From the NCBI RefSeq assembly GCF_003313505.1, contig NZ_QMHO01000004.1, forward strand, positions 225,008-289,007: a stretch of DNA of 64,000 bases, in the 5' to 3' direction. Both the position numbers and the translations under genes were made by a program. This document shows, piece by piece, positions 45,875-53,908 of this stretch. The stretch comes from Pedobacter nanyangensis. GTDB lineage: Bacteria; Bacteroidota; Bacteroidia; Sphingobacteriales; Sphingobacteriaceae. Under the pieces are notes generated by a model. The model ran no database searches, was not told the DNA's origin, and saw only the letters and a program-made list of their open reading frames with translations. The number at the start of each line of letters is the position of its first letter. The stretch's first letter is position 1.

Positions 45875-45901
45875 AAGTCCCGCAAATGTGGGACTTTTTT
45901 T
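45875..45901 (+). terminator. terminator of lipoprotein 3
   Basis: Same AAGTCCC/GGGACTT hairpin and T-run as after lipoprotein 2. It may also serve the convergent response-regulator gene. Confidence 0.85.
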
Positions 45902-45920
45902 ATGATAGCATCTTTTTACC

Positions 45921-46649
45921 TCAAGTTTTTCGCCCCTGGGTAAATCTCAATGAGTATCGCTCCAAAAAATCCATTCGATAAATTTCTCCAATAGGAATTT
46001 CGAACGGATCAATATATATTGTACGGGCGTCAAATGAAACTACATGATCTATATTCACAATGTATGATTTACTTACCCTACAAAAACTGGCTGAACTGAT
46101 TTTTCGTTGTATATTTTTCAAGTTCATTGCGGTAATAAGTTTCTGATTTCCACTGTAAACAATCACGTAGTCCTTTAGCCCTTCAATAAATTGGATATCC
46201 CTAAAGTTGATTTTGTACTGTCTTCTATCGGCCTTGATCAACAAATACTCCTGATCGTCTTCATCGGAGCTGTTTTTGGATGCTTTAGCCAACAACAGTT
46301 TTTTATAGGCCTGTGCCTTGCTAATTGATTTGGCCAAACGTTCAATACCTATGGGCTTTAACAAATAGTCAAAAGCATTTAAATCGTAACTTTTTAAGGC
46401 ATATTGCTCATAGGCCGTTGTAAAAATGATCAAGGTATGCTTTGGGATTTGAGCGGCAAATTCCAATCCGGTAACCTTGGGCATCTGAATGTCCAAAAAA
46501 ATCAGGTCTACCTCATTCCTTGCCAAAAAATCGGAAGCAAGGAAAGCACTTGAAAATTTCCCAACAATTTCCAGATCGGCAACTTCCGCTATCAATGCTT
46601 GTAAGCCCTCTCGGGCCAAAGGCTCATCATCTACAATGATACAGTTCAT
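45921..46649 (-). CDS. LytTR family response regulator
   Basis: 242 residues. The receiver domain (NCIIVDDEPLAREGLQALI, phospho-acceptor Asp in LIFLDIQMPKVTG, conserved Thr and Lys in IIFTTAYEQYALKSYD and DYLLKPI) is joined to a C-terminal LytTR DNA-binding domain (FIEGLKDYVIVY, CRVSKSYIVNIDHV). It overlaps the histidine kinase gene by 4 bp, so they are one operon and one two-component system. Targets are unknown; the divergent barrel gene at 47904 is a candidate. Confidence 0.93.
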   Translation of the reverse strand: MNCIIVDDEPLAREGLQALIAEVADLEIVGKFSSAFLASDFLARNEVDLIFLDIQMPKVTGLEFAAQIPKHTLIIFTTAYEQYALKSYDLNAFDYLLKPIGIERLAKSISKAQAYKKLLLAKASKNSSDEDDQEYLLIKADRRQYKINFRDIQFIEGLKDYVIVYSGNQKLITAMNLKNIQRKISSASFCRVSKSYIVNIDHVVSFDARTIYIDPFEIPIGEIYRMDFLERYSLRFTQGRKT

Positions 46650-47740
46650 ATGGGAATGATTAGATTTACAACATGTTCTTTAGCGGATGTTTCTGAAGTA
46701 AGGTGATAGTTATTGGCATACAGCAGTTCCAGCCTCCTTTTAATATTGGCTAGGCCCATTCCTCCCCTAGCCAGCGCAGGCCGAAACCGCTCGTGGCCCA
46801 CAATGGAATTAATGCACCTGAAATGCAAGCGGCTTTCATCTGCCACAATCCGTAAATGAACATAACTATGGCCACCGGTATCATCAGCACTATGTTTTAC
46901 GGCATTTTCCACAAAAGTAGTAAAAAGGTTAGGCGGCAATAATATGGTTTTATTTCCGTGGCTAACATTAATGTCAAAGGCAAAATCATCCCGCCTTATC
47001 TTTTCCAGGTTGAGAAAATTCGACAAAAAATCCAGTTCGGCTGCGAGGTTGGTATATTCTTCATCATTATCATAAAGTTGGTAGCGCAAAAAGTCGGATA
47101 ATTTCAAGATTACCAATGATGCCTTTTGCGGGTTAACCTTCACCAAGGTATTTACGTTGTTCAGCATATTGAACAAAAAGTGGGGATTAATCTGGTTCTT
47201 GAGGCCATTGAGTTCCATCCTTAGGGTAATATTTTTCATTTCGCTGATCCGCTCGTTATCTTTAATCCAACGCTGCACCAATTTAATAGTGGTTGATACC
47301 ATAATAAAGGGAACAAAAAATACCACGCCAGAGATAATCACCCTAGTTAAACTGATAGGATGCCGCTCCAAAATACGATAAGGCTCAAAATACTTTTCAA
47401 TCACCGAAAACATGATAGATAACACCAAAGCCAGCAACACCATTAATACCGTTAAATAGGCAATGTACATGCCCTTAAAGAAAAACATGGGCACTAACAG
47501 ATAGATATTGATGTATACCAAAAAAACAATGACGGAGTAGTAAACCAATAAGCTATATTGTTCATAGCTGCCACTATAATCGTTGCTGGCTTTGGCATTA
47601 AACAATATCAACAATAAACTCAATAGCATGATAGCATGCCTCACGTAAGCGTAGTGCTTATCTATTAAAAAACTGATCAGCTTTTTATTTTGAAAAGCCT
47701 TGGAGCCATCATCCACAGAAAAATAGTCTTTCATATTCAA
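46646..47740 (-). CDS. LytS-type sensor histidine kinase
   Basis: 364 residues. Four membrane helices fill residues ~35-165 (AIMLLSLLLILFNA, YSVIVFLVYINIYLLVPMFF, LTVLMVLLALVLSIMFSV, VIISGVVFFVPFIMVSTTI). The His-kinase domain follows, with the phospho-acceptor in LKNQINPHFLFNMLNNVNTL and an ATPase domain (NLFTTFVENAVKHS, RGGMGLANIKRRLELLY). No periplasmic sensor domain is present, so the signal is probably sensed within the membrane. It is the partner of the overlapping LytTR regulator. Confidence 0.92.
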   Translation of the reverse strand: MNMKDYFSVDDGSKAFQNKKLISFLIDKHYAYVRHAIMLLSLLLILFNAKASNDYSGSYEQYSLLVYYSVIVFLVYINIYLLVPMFFFKGMYIAYLTVLMVLLALVLSIMFSVIEKYFEPYRILERHPISLTRVIISGVVFFVPFIMVSTTIKLVQRWIKDNERISEMKNITLRMELNGLKNQINPHFLFNMLNNVNTLVKVNPQKASLVILKLSDFLRYQLYDNDEEYTNLAAELDFLSNFLNLEKIRRDDFAFDINVSHGNKTILLPPNLFTTFVENAVKHSADDTGGHSYVHLRIVADESRLHFRCINSIVGHERFRPALARGGMGLANIKRRLELLYANNYHLTSETSAKEHVVNLIIPI

Positions 47741-47903
47741 ATTGTCTCAAAAATAGCGATATATAGCATTTAAGAGGGCTATAAATTATACGAAACGGCA
47801 TTAAAATTATACCAAACTTACCTTAGTATAAAAAAAGGCAAGCTTGGTATAAAAAGAAATAAAACCTGCCACACTTTCTTCTTTTTTGCATTAAAAACAA
47901 AAA

Positions 47904-48950
47904 ATGCCTTTACGATTAACGAAGTACCCCCCAAGATCGCTCCTCAAAATTCTTACTTCTAATAGAAACGCTCCCCTGTCTTTTGTTTTGTTGCTCATTG
48001 GCAGTTCCTGCTTTGGGCAAAAGAAAGATAGCATTCCCCAAAAAATTACTGCCTATGTGGCTGATAAATTTCCCTCAACCCGGGTACTCAATATTGAGCA
48101 TTACCAGTTGGCCTCGCACAAATTCAACTCTACCTTATTAAATGGCCCGCAAACCCATGGTGAAATCACCAACATGTACCAAACAAAGATTAACCTCAAC
48201 CAAAACTTCATTCAAAAAAGAAGATGGTCGCTGGGTGGGTCATTTACCTATCGGCACATTGGCGCTACCGCCGTATATACTGATCCTGCTAGCCAAATGC
48301 AGCTCATTACCAAAAATAGCTACCATTACCATACCTCTGCCTTAAGTATCGCCTATTTCTCAAAACTTTTAGATAAAACGGTGATTTACTCTGGCGCTGT
48401 AGCAGTGGATGGCAGCGAGAAAAATTTCGAAAGGGTAAAAGGGCTGTTTACCGCTACCATGGTATTGAAAGTCAATTTAAAAACCAAAATGACACTTGGC
48501 TTGGTGGGTATTGTTGATCCTAGCGCACAAATTCCGGTCATCCCAACTTTCTCCTATGAACATAAATTTAAAAGAAACTGGGCCCTTGATATTGTTTTAC
48601 CACAACGATTACTTCTTAAAAAAGAAGTTTTTGGCAATGGCAGGATTTCACTTGGTGGCGAACTTGACGGTACAGGTCTTTACCTTTATCAGTTCAACAG
48701 ATCATCTGGAACGCATGAATTTAGGCAAATTGAAATTAACATGGGTGCCATTTACGAACATTATTTCGGCGGTTCATTGATAGGAACCCTTAAAACAGGC
48801 TACAAGAGCATCACTTCGGGGCGGGTGTTTGAAAAGAGCAAGTCGTTTGACAACTATGTTTTTGAAGCTAAACCTAACGGTGCCATGTATTTAAATCTGG
48901 GTATTTCCTTTAATCCATTTGCCAAGGGCAAAAGTAAAATTTCAATCTAA
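47904..48950 (+). CDS. outer-membrane beta-barrel protein of unknown function
   Basis: 348 residues. A hydrophobic signal ends in LLLIGSSCFGQ after a 25-residue basic leader, so a later start is possible. The mature part alternates polar and aromatic residues as in small barrels (WSLGGSFTYRHIGATAVY, SALSIAYFSKLLDKTVIYSG, GRISLGGELDGTGLYLYQF) and ends in MYLNLGISFNPF. It resembles the DUF6268-type barrels, but I am not certain. It is divergent from the LytTR system and overlaps the next small gene by one base. Confidence 0.7.
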   Translation: MPLRLTKYPPRSLLKILTSNRNAPLSFVLLLIGSSCFGQKKDSIPQKITAYVADKFPSTRVLNIEHYQLASHKFNSTLLNGPQTHGEITNMYQTKINLNQNFIQKRRWSLGGSFTYRHIGATAVYTDPASQMQLITKNSYHYHTSALSIAYFSKLLDKTVIYSGAVAVDGSEKNFERVKGLFTATMVLKVNLKTKMTLGLVGIVDPSAQIPVIPTFSYEHKFKRNWALDIVLPQRLLLKKEVFGNGRISLGGELDGTGLYLYQFNRSSGTHEFRQIEINMGAIYEHYFGGSLIGTLKTGYKSITSGRVFEKSKSFDNYVFEAKPNGAMYLNLGISFNPFAKGKSKISI

Positions 48951-49168
48951 TGATGAATGATATCAAAATTTTTAAAACGAACGTAGTTAACGCTAAGGAT
49001 GCCGGCTACATTATGCTGTGTTTACAAAAATTGGTTTCCGACTGCCAGTTTCATTTTGACCTGCAGGACTGTGATCGCATCTTACGTATCGAAGGGAAGC
49101 GAATTTCGTCCCAAAAAGTGGTAGATAGCCTTAAAAAACTGGGCTATCAATGTGCAGAGCTTTTTTAG
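48950..49168 (+). CDS. small HMA-like fold protein without the metal cysteines
   Basis: 72 residues. IKIFKTNVVNAKDAGYIMLC, then FHFDLQDCDRILRIEG and VVDSLKKLGYQCAEL, follow the beta-alpha-beta-beta-alpha-beta order of heavy-metal-associated domains, but the CxxC loop is replaced by NAKDAG. It is therefore unlikely to carry metal as classical members do. It overlaps the barrel gene by one base and would be co-translated with it. Function unknown. Confidence 0.65.
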   Translation: MMNDIKIFKTNVVNAKDAGYIMLCLQKLVSDCQFHFDLQDCDRILRIEGKRISSQKVVDSLKKLGYQCAELF

Positions 49169-49241
49169 TTGCCAAACCAATCTAATATGGTACGGCACTA
49201 GTCTATTTGCTTTTTCGGCTATGTTAATAGCCAACAAATGT

Positions 49242-49249
49242 TAACTTTG
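49242..49249 (+). promoter_or_regulatory. -7 box of purB
   Basis: TAACTTTG fits TAnnTTTG, 26 bases before the ATG of purB. Confidence 0.5.
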
Positions 49250-49275
49250 CACATCTTAATAAAAATCAGCAAAAT

Positions 49276-50622
49276 ATGACTTTATCTCCGCTACAAGCTA
49301 TTTCCCCTATTGATGGCCGTTACAGAAAAACCACCGCTAAACTTGCCGACTATTTTTCTGAGTACGCATTGATCAAATATCGCATTTTGGTAGAGGTTGA
49401 GTATTTCATTGCCTTGGTTGAAGCCAATGTACCCGGAACTGAGCGTTTTAACAGGAGCTTATTCCCACAGTTAAGAGACATCTACCAATCTTTTAGCGAA
49501 GCTGATGCGCAAAATGTAAAAGATACCGAAAGCGTAACCAACCATGATGTAAAAGCAGTAGAGTATTTCATCAAAGCCAAATTTGATGGCCTGAACCTAC
49601 AAGCTTATAAAGAGTTTATCCACTTTGGCCTAACTTCACAGGATATCAACAACACTGCTATTCCTTATACTTTCAAATTGGCTTTAACCGAAAGCTATGT
49701 GCCCGCTTTGGAGCAATTGATTGAAAAACTAAGTGAACTGGCCGAAGAATGGAAAAATGTACCGTTATTGGCACACACCCACGGACAACCCGCTTCGCCA
49801 ACCAAACTGGGCAAGGAGTTTATGGTGTTTGTAGAGCGCTTGAAAGTACAATTGGCCAATCTAAAAAATGTTCCAAACGGTGCAAAATTTGGCGGTGCTA
49901 CAGGAAATTTCAATGCACACTACATTGCTTATCCTCAAATTAACTGGGTTGATTTTTCCAATAACTTTGTAAATGAAGTTTTAGGTTTAAGCAGGGCCCA
50001 ATATACCACCCAAATTGAGCATTACGATCAGTTTGCGGCACAATGTGATGCTCTGAAACGCATCAACAACATCATCATCGATCTTGATCGCGATATTTGG
50101 ACTTATATTTCCAAGAACTACTTCAAACAAAAAATTAAAGAGGGTGAAGTGGGCTCATCGGCCATGCCGCACAAGGTAAACCCTATTGATTTTGAAAATG
50201 CGGAAGGAAATGCCGGAATTGCCAATGCTGTTTTTGAATTTTTAGCGGCTAAATTGCCAATCTCTCGTTTACAGAGAGATTTAACCGACTCAACCGTACT
50301 GAGAAATATTGGCGTGCCAATGGCGCATACTTTAATTGCCATCAACTCGACCATGAGAGGCTTGGGCAAAATCATCCTCAACCAACAGGCCATTGATGCT
50401 GATTTGGAAGATAACTGGGCAGTAGTTGCCGAGGCTATCCAAACGGTATTGCGTAGAGAAGCCTATCCTAATCCTTACGAAGCTTTAAAAGCACTCACCA
50501 GAACTAACCAGAAAATTACCGCTGAAACCATTGCTGTATTTATCGACGGTTTAGAGGTTAGCGATAGCATTAAAGCAGAATTGAAACAAATTACGCCATT
50601 TAGCTATACAGGCATTTTTTAG
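49276..50622 (+). CDS. purB: adenylosuccinate lyase
   Basis: 448 residues. It cleaves SAICAR and adenylosuccinate to fumarate plus AICAR or AMP in purine synthesis (cytosol). Signature SSAMPHKVNPIDFENAEGN holds the mobile catalytic Ser loop. Further marks are SPIDGRYRKTT at the N-terminus, the catalytic His in THGQPASPTKLGKE, and HFGLTSQDINNTA. Length is normal for the E. coli-like subgroup. A short (TTGG)n run follows the stop. Confidence 0.96.
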   Translation: MTLSPLQAISPIDGRYRKTTAKLADYFSEYALIKYRILVEVEYFIALVEANVPGTERFNRSLFPQLRDIYQSFSEADAQNVKDTESVTNHDVKAVEYFIKAKFDGLNLQAYKEFIHFGLTSQDINNTAIPYTFKLALTESYVPALEQLIEKLSELAEEWKNVPLLAHTHGQPASPTKLGKEFMVFVERLKVQLANLKNVPNGAKFGGATGNFNAHYIAYPQINWVDFSNNFVNEVLGLSRAQYTTQIEHYDQFAAQCDALKRINNIIIDLDRDIWTYISKNYFKQKIKEGEVGSSAMPHKVNPIDFENAEGNAGIANAVFEFLAAKLPISRLQRDLTDSTVLRNIGVPMAHTLIAINSTMRGLGKIILNQQAIDADLEDNWAVVAEAIQTVLRREAYPNPYEALKALTRTNQKITAETIAVFIDGLEVSDSIKAELKQITPFSYTGIF

Positions 50623-50758
50623 TTGGTTGGTTGGTTGGTTTGTTTTTTAGTTGTTTGGGACTTAAACGAGTTCTTAGCCACTAAAAGATAAATGACCTAA
50701 AATAGACATGAGTTGGCATTGCAATTATATATTTTTGTATTTGTAAATTTGATTAGAC

Positions 50759-51307
50759 ATGACCATAAACGTATATACAGAGCAAACTCCTAATCCTGCT
50801 ACCATGAAATTCATGGTGAACAAGCTTTTAATTAATGGCAGTGAAGATTTTGCGACCAGAGAAAGTGCTGAAAGCTCACCTTTTGCCAAAGAACTTTTTA
50901 AGTTCAACTTTGTAAATGGTGTTTTCTTTGCCAGTAATTTTGTAACCATCACTAAAACTGATGATGCAGAATGGAGCGATATCGAAGCGATTTTAAAAGA
51001 GTTTGTGAAAGGTGCTGTGGAAGCAGAACTAAAAATTAAGGACGCTGCAGAGGAAGCACCTAACTTTGAAGGTTCTGAAACTGAAATTAAAATCCAACAA
51101 ATCCTACACGACTATGTTCGCCCTGCGGTAGAGCAAGATGGTGGTGCAATTACCTACAAATCATTTGAAGAAGGCATTGTAACGGTAGAATTGAGAGGTT
51201 CATGCAGTGGTTGCCCGTCAAGCACCATCACCTTGAAATCAGGCATTCAAAATTTATTGCAACGTATGGTGCCAGAAGTAAAAGAAGTTGTTTCTGAAGC
51301 ATTATAA
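50759..51307 (+). CDS. NifU-like iron-sulfur scaffold/carrier protein
   Basis: 182 residues. The N-terminal Nfu domain (TEQTPNPATMKFMVNKLL to about residue 85) is joined to the C-terminal NifU-like domain, whose [4Fe-4S] ligands are the CxxC in RGSCSGCPSSTITLK. Such Nfu proteins pass Fe-S clusters to target enzymes. TATTTTTG (50730-50737) upstream is a possible -7 box. A strong terminator follows. Confidence 0.92.
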   Translation: MTINVYTEQTPNPATMKFMVNKLLINGSEDFATRESAESSPFAKELFKFNFVNGVFFASNFVTITKTDDAEWSDIEAILKEFVKGAVEAELKIKDAAEEAPNFEGSETEIKIQQILHDYVRPAVEQDGGAITYKSFEEGIVTVELRGSCSGCPSSTITLKSGIQNLLQRMVPEVKEVVSEAL

Positions 51308-51328
51308 GATTGCATTGGTTAAATAATG

Positions 51329-51360
51329 AAAGCCGCAGTATCACCTACTGCGGCTTTTTT
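51329..51360 (+). terminator. terminator of the nfu-like gene
   Basis: AAAGCCGCAGTA pairs with TACTGCGGCTTT around TCACC, then a T-run. Confidence 0.88.
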
Positions 51361-51394
51361 ATGTTTTTTGATATAGAAAGCGGCTACTGATTAG

Positions 51395-51459
51395 CGTCAT
51401 TGCGAGGTACGAAGCAATCTCTTTATACCCTTTAGATTGCTTCGTACCTCGCAATGACG
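51395..51459. repeat. perfect 26-bp inverted repeat (dispersed element)
   Basis: Arms 51395-51420 and 51434-51459 are exact reverse complements around a 13-base loop (arm core GCGAGGTACGAAGCAATCT). There is no T-run. A decayed arm of the same repeat is at 4088-4113. I recall similar CGTCATTGCGAGG...GAAGCAATCT repeats from many Bacteroidota genomes. It lies between convergent genes. Confidence 0.8.
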
Positions 51460-51475
51460 AACGAATTAACGAAAG

Positions 51476-52267
51476 TTAAAAATGCTTCTTAATCGTGTCC
51501 AAAATTTCCTGGGTAACTAGCCCATTAGAAGCGACAATTTCCCGGGTATTCAAATACTCGTTGCCGCCAGAAAAATTGTGCAATTGTCCGCCGGCTTGCT
51601 TCACCAAAAATGCACCGGCGGCCATATCGTATGAATTCAGGTTATATTCGAAATAGGCATCAAACCTGCCACAAGCTACGTAGGCCAAATCAACCGCAGC
51701 CGAACCTATCCTACGCAAACCATGGCACTTCTGCATCATTTCGGTAAATAATTGAATGTATTGAGGCTGCTTGTCAAACTGATAATACGGGAAACCAGTG
51801 GCCAGCAAACACTGTGATAAATTACTAGCTTGCGATACCCTAATTTCCTTGTTATTCAAATAAGCCGGAGCGCCTTTGTAGGAGTAGAACATCTCGCCCC
51901 TGTTAATTTCATATACCACGCCCAATACCGGCTCTAAACCTTCGTAAAGTGCAATGCTGATCGAAAAAGTTGGAATTCCGTGGATGAAGTTAGTGGTACC
52001 ATCTAAAGGATCAATAATCCAGGTAAAAGGTTGGTTATAGGTATTTTCCGTTTCGTCTTCTTCGGTAATAAACCCAGCCTCAGGCAATATTTTCTTGAGG
52101 TTTTTAACCAATTGTCGCTCTGCTGTTTTATCTACATACGAAACAAGGTCGTTAAGTCCCTTATATTCTATTTTGGCATCATCAAAGTTTAAGGATTCTT
52201 TCCTAATAAAGTTCCCCGTAAGCCTAGCAATGGCAATTACCTTGTTACACAATAATTCGTAGTTCAT
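51476..52267 (-). CDS. inositol monophosphatase family protein
   Basis: 263 residues. The metal and phosphate site is visible: FITEEDET, WIIDPLDGTTNFIHGIPTFS, and the C-terminal SYDMAAGAFLVKQAGG. Members are Mg-dependent phosphatases acting on inositol phosphates or related sugar phosphates; the bacterial SuhB type also has a regulatory role. It starts 3 bp after the lgt stop, so it is co-transcribed with lgt. Confidence 0.92.
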   Translation of the reverse strand: MNYELLCNKVIAIARLTGNFIRKESLNFDDAKIEYKGLNDLVSYVDKTAERQLVKNLKKILPEAGFITEEDETENTYNQPFTWIIDPLDGTTNFIHGIPTFSISIALYEGLEPVLGVVYEINRGEMFYSYKGAPAYLNNKEIRVSQASNLSQCLLATGFPYYQFDKQPQYIQLFTEMMQKCHGLRRIGSAAVDLAYVACGRFDAYFEYNLNSYDMAAGAFLVKQAGGQLHNFSGGNEYLNTREIVASNGLVTQEILDTIKKHF

Positions 52268-52270
52268 TTG

Positions 52271-53425
52271 CTAGTAATTTGCTAGTTTATCCTTGTTTTT
52301 AGATGAATATGAGATCAGCAATATCCCAGCAATAAACAAGATCAATGAGATCAGCTCGGCCTGTGTAAATGAAATTCCGGCTACGGTATATTTAGAGTTT
52401 ACCCTGATCAATTCTACCAGGAAACGCTCCACACCGGCAAACATCAAATAAATACCGAACATTACCCCAGGCAATTTCACCTTGGTTCTAATTTTCCACA
52501 AAAACCAGAAAATCAACAGTGCAGCAATCACTTCGTAAATAGGCGTTGGATACACTGGCTGCGCTAATTCATTGCAAAATTTGCCCACACAACCAGGAAT
52601 TGGGTTGCCTTCGCCCGCTACGTTGTTTGGATAGGTATAGGCCCACAACCAATCTGGCAACCAGCTAAACGGTTTAGGGTTGAGGTTCACAATCCCCCAA
52701 TCACCGTCACCAGAAAGATGGCAGCCAATACGGCCAACTCCATACGCCAACATCATTCCGGGCGCACCAACATCAAGCATGTGAAGCGGCTTGATGCCGT
52801 TTTTGCGGGCAATATACAATACCGCGGCACCGCCGCAAATCAAACCGCCGTAAAAGGTTAAACCGCTAAAAGAAAGCAGGCCACCAATAGGATCTTTAAC
52901 AAAAGTATCCCAATGCTCTAGGTTATCGAATATTTTAGCGCCTAAAAAGCCCCAAACGGCTGCCCAAACAACCATGTTGCTCATCAGTTCGTGTGGACGT
53001 ACGGTTACTTCCACTTTTTTGGGGCTAGGCAACTTAGTTTTTTCCTTTTCTTTATAGGACCAGTACACAAAAAGCGCCGCCAAAGCCAAGCCTCCCAACA
53101 GGTTGCCTTTGGTTGAAAGCAAAACCTCTTGCGAATCGGCCACAAACAACTGGTAGTTCACCAACGCATAGATTAATTTATAACCTATTAAAAAGCCAAA
53201 AACACCATTCGAAACCAATTCCAAAGTGCTGGCAGGCTCGCCTATGGTGGTTATGCGCTTGGTGGGCTTAATCAATCCTAGCGCTTCCTTGCGTTGAAGC
53301 TCTTTGCTAAAAGCCCAATAAGCGGCCAAAAAGGCCAACGCGACAAATACACCGAACGTATTAAAAGGCAATGGCACTTCAATGCCAAATAAATACGAAA
53401 TAAAATGTGATACGGTTGGGAACAT
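52271..53425 (-). CDS. lgt: prolipoprotein diacylglyceryl transferase
   Basis: 384 residues, longer than the E. coli enzyme because of an extra segment after the second helix (~60-130). It attaches diacylglycerol to the lipobox Cys of prolipoproteins in the inner membrane. Marks are LTFYGGLICGGAAVLY, the Lgt signature around GYGVGRIGCHLSGDGDWG (here AYGVGRIGCHLSGDGDWG), PTPIYEVIAAL, and FAGVERFLVELIRVN. About seven membrane helices are seen. It is first in a two-gene operon with the inositol monophosphatase gene. Confidence 0.95.
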   Translation of the reverse strand: MFPTVSHFISYLFGIEVPLPFNTFGVFVALAFLAAYWAFSKELQRKEALGLIKPTKRITTIGEPASTLELVSNGVFGFLIGYKLIYALVNYQLFVADSQEVLLSTKGNLLGGLALAALFVYWSYKEKEKTKLPSPKKVEVTVRPHELMSNMVVWAAVWGFLGAKIFDNLEHWDTFVKDPIGGLLSFSGLTFYGGLICGGAAVLYIARKNGIKPLHMLDVGAPGMMLAYGVGRIGCHLSGDGDWGIVNLNPKPFSWLPDWLWAYTYPNNVAGEGNPIPGCVGKFCNELAQPVYPTPIYEVIAALLIFWFLWKIRTKVKLPGVMFGIYLMFAGVERFLVELIRVNSKYTVAGISFTQAELISLILFIAGILLISYSSKNKDKLANY

Positions 53426-53549
53426 ACGTAAAAAGTTTAGGCGAATATATAAAATTTGCCCATTCTTTTGCCCTTTTCAAGAGCTTTTTAAGCCTTTACA
53501 AAGTCATTTTTAGGATTAGAAAAGCATGGTTCTGTGCTTATCGTTGCGG

Positions 53550-53769
53550 TAGTCCCGCTATCCGCTTTACTTCGCTACGCTGCGTGCTCGCTCCTATCGG
53601 GTTTAGCTGGCAAGTTTTATGCACAGGTTAATGTGCTATAAACCCGATTGCAATGGAAATCCTTTTTGGTGCGGGAAAAACCTCATAGGTTTCCCCTTGC
53701 ATCATACCGATCAACCTATGAGGTTTGGGGAAGGGGCCAACAAAAAGATTGAAATGTAAAGCGGGACTA
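53550..53769. repeat. 220-bp foldable dispersed element with nested inverted repeats
   Basis: Fills most of the 483-bp gap between lgt and mtaB. The ends TAGTCCCGCT and AGCGGGACTA are a perfect 10-bp inverted repeat. Inside are ATCGGGTTTA/TAAACCCGAT and the perfect 14-bp pair AAACCTCATAGGTT (53678-53691)/AACCTATGAGGTTT (53713-53726). There is no convincing gene; a 66-codon minus-strand frame is judged spurious. A partial copy of the left half lies at 44600. Looks like a non-coding mobile repeat of the MITE or REP kind. Confidence 0.65.
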
Positions 53770-53908
53770 GCGTTGTGATGAGCTACTGAAGTTGCTTTTC
53801 TAAATAGATTCGCCATAAAATCAACCATTAAACAATTAAGTATATTAAGCCTTAATGTTTAAAATTACAAAGGCAGTTATTTCAACCTAAAATCGTAACT
53901 CGTAAATC

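Larger units (their letters stand above)
45163..45901 (+). repeat. tandem duplication of a whole lipoprotein transcription unit
   Basis: Unit 1 is 45163-45478, unit 2 is 45584-45901, offset 421 bp. Element, leader, coding sequence and terminator are the same, including all synonymous positions. The only differences I see are an extra A in the terminator lead and the edges. The 105 bp between the units are unrelated to unit sequence. The duplication is recent or kept uniform by gene conversion. Confidence 0.9.

Noticed and set aside
50623..50640. (TTGG)n run after purB
   Set aside because: A short simple repeat in non-coding sequence; no sign that it phases a gene on or off.
53628..53828. 66-codon minus-strand frame between lgt and mtaB
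   Set aside because: It spans the internal inverted repeats of the dispersed element; open frames in such repeats are expected by chance and no domain is seen.
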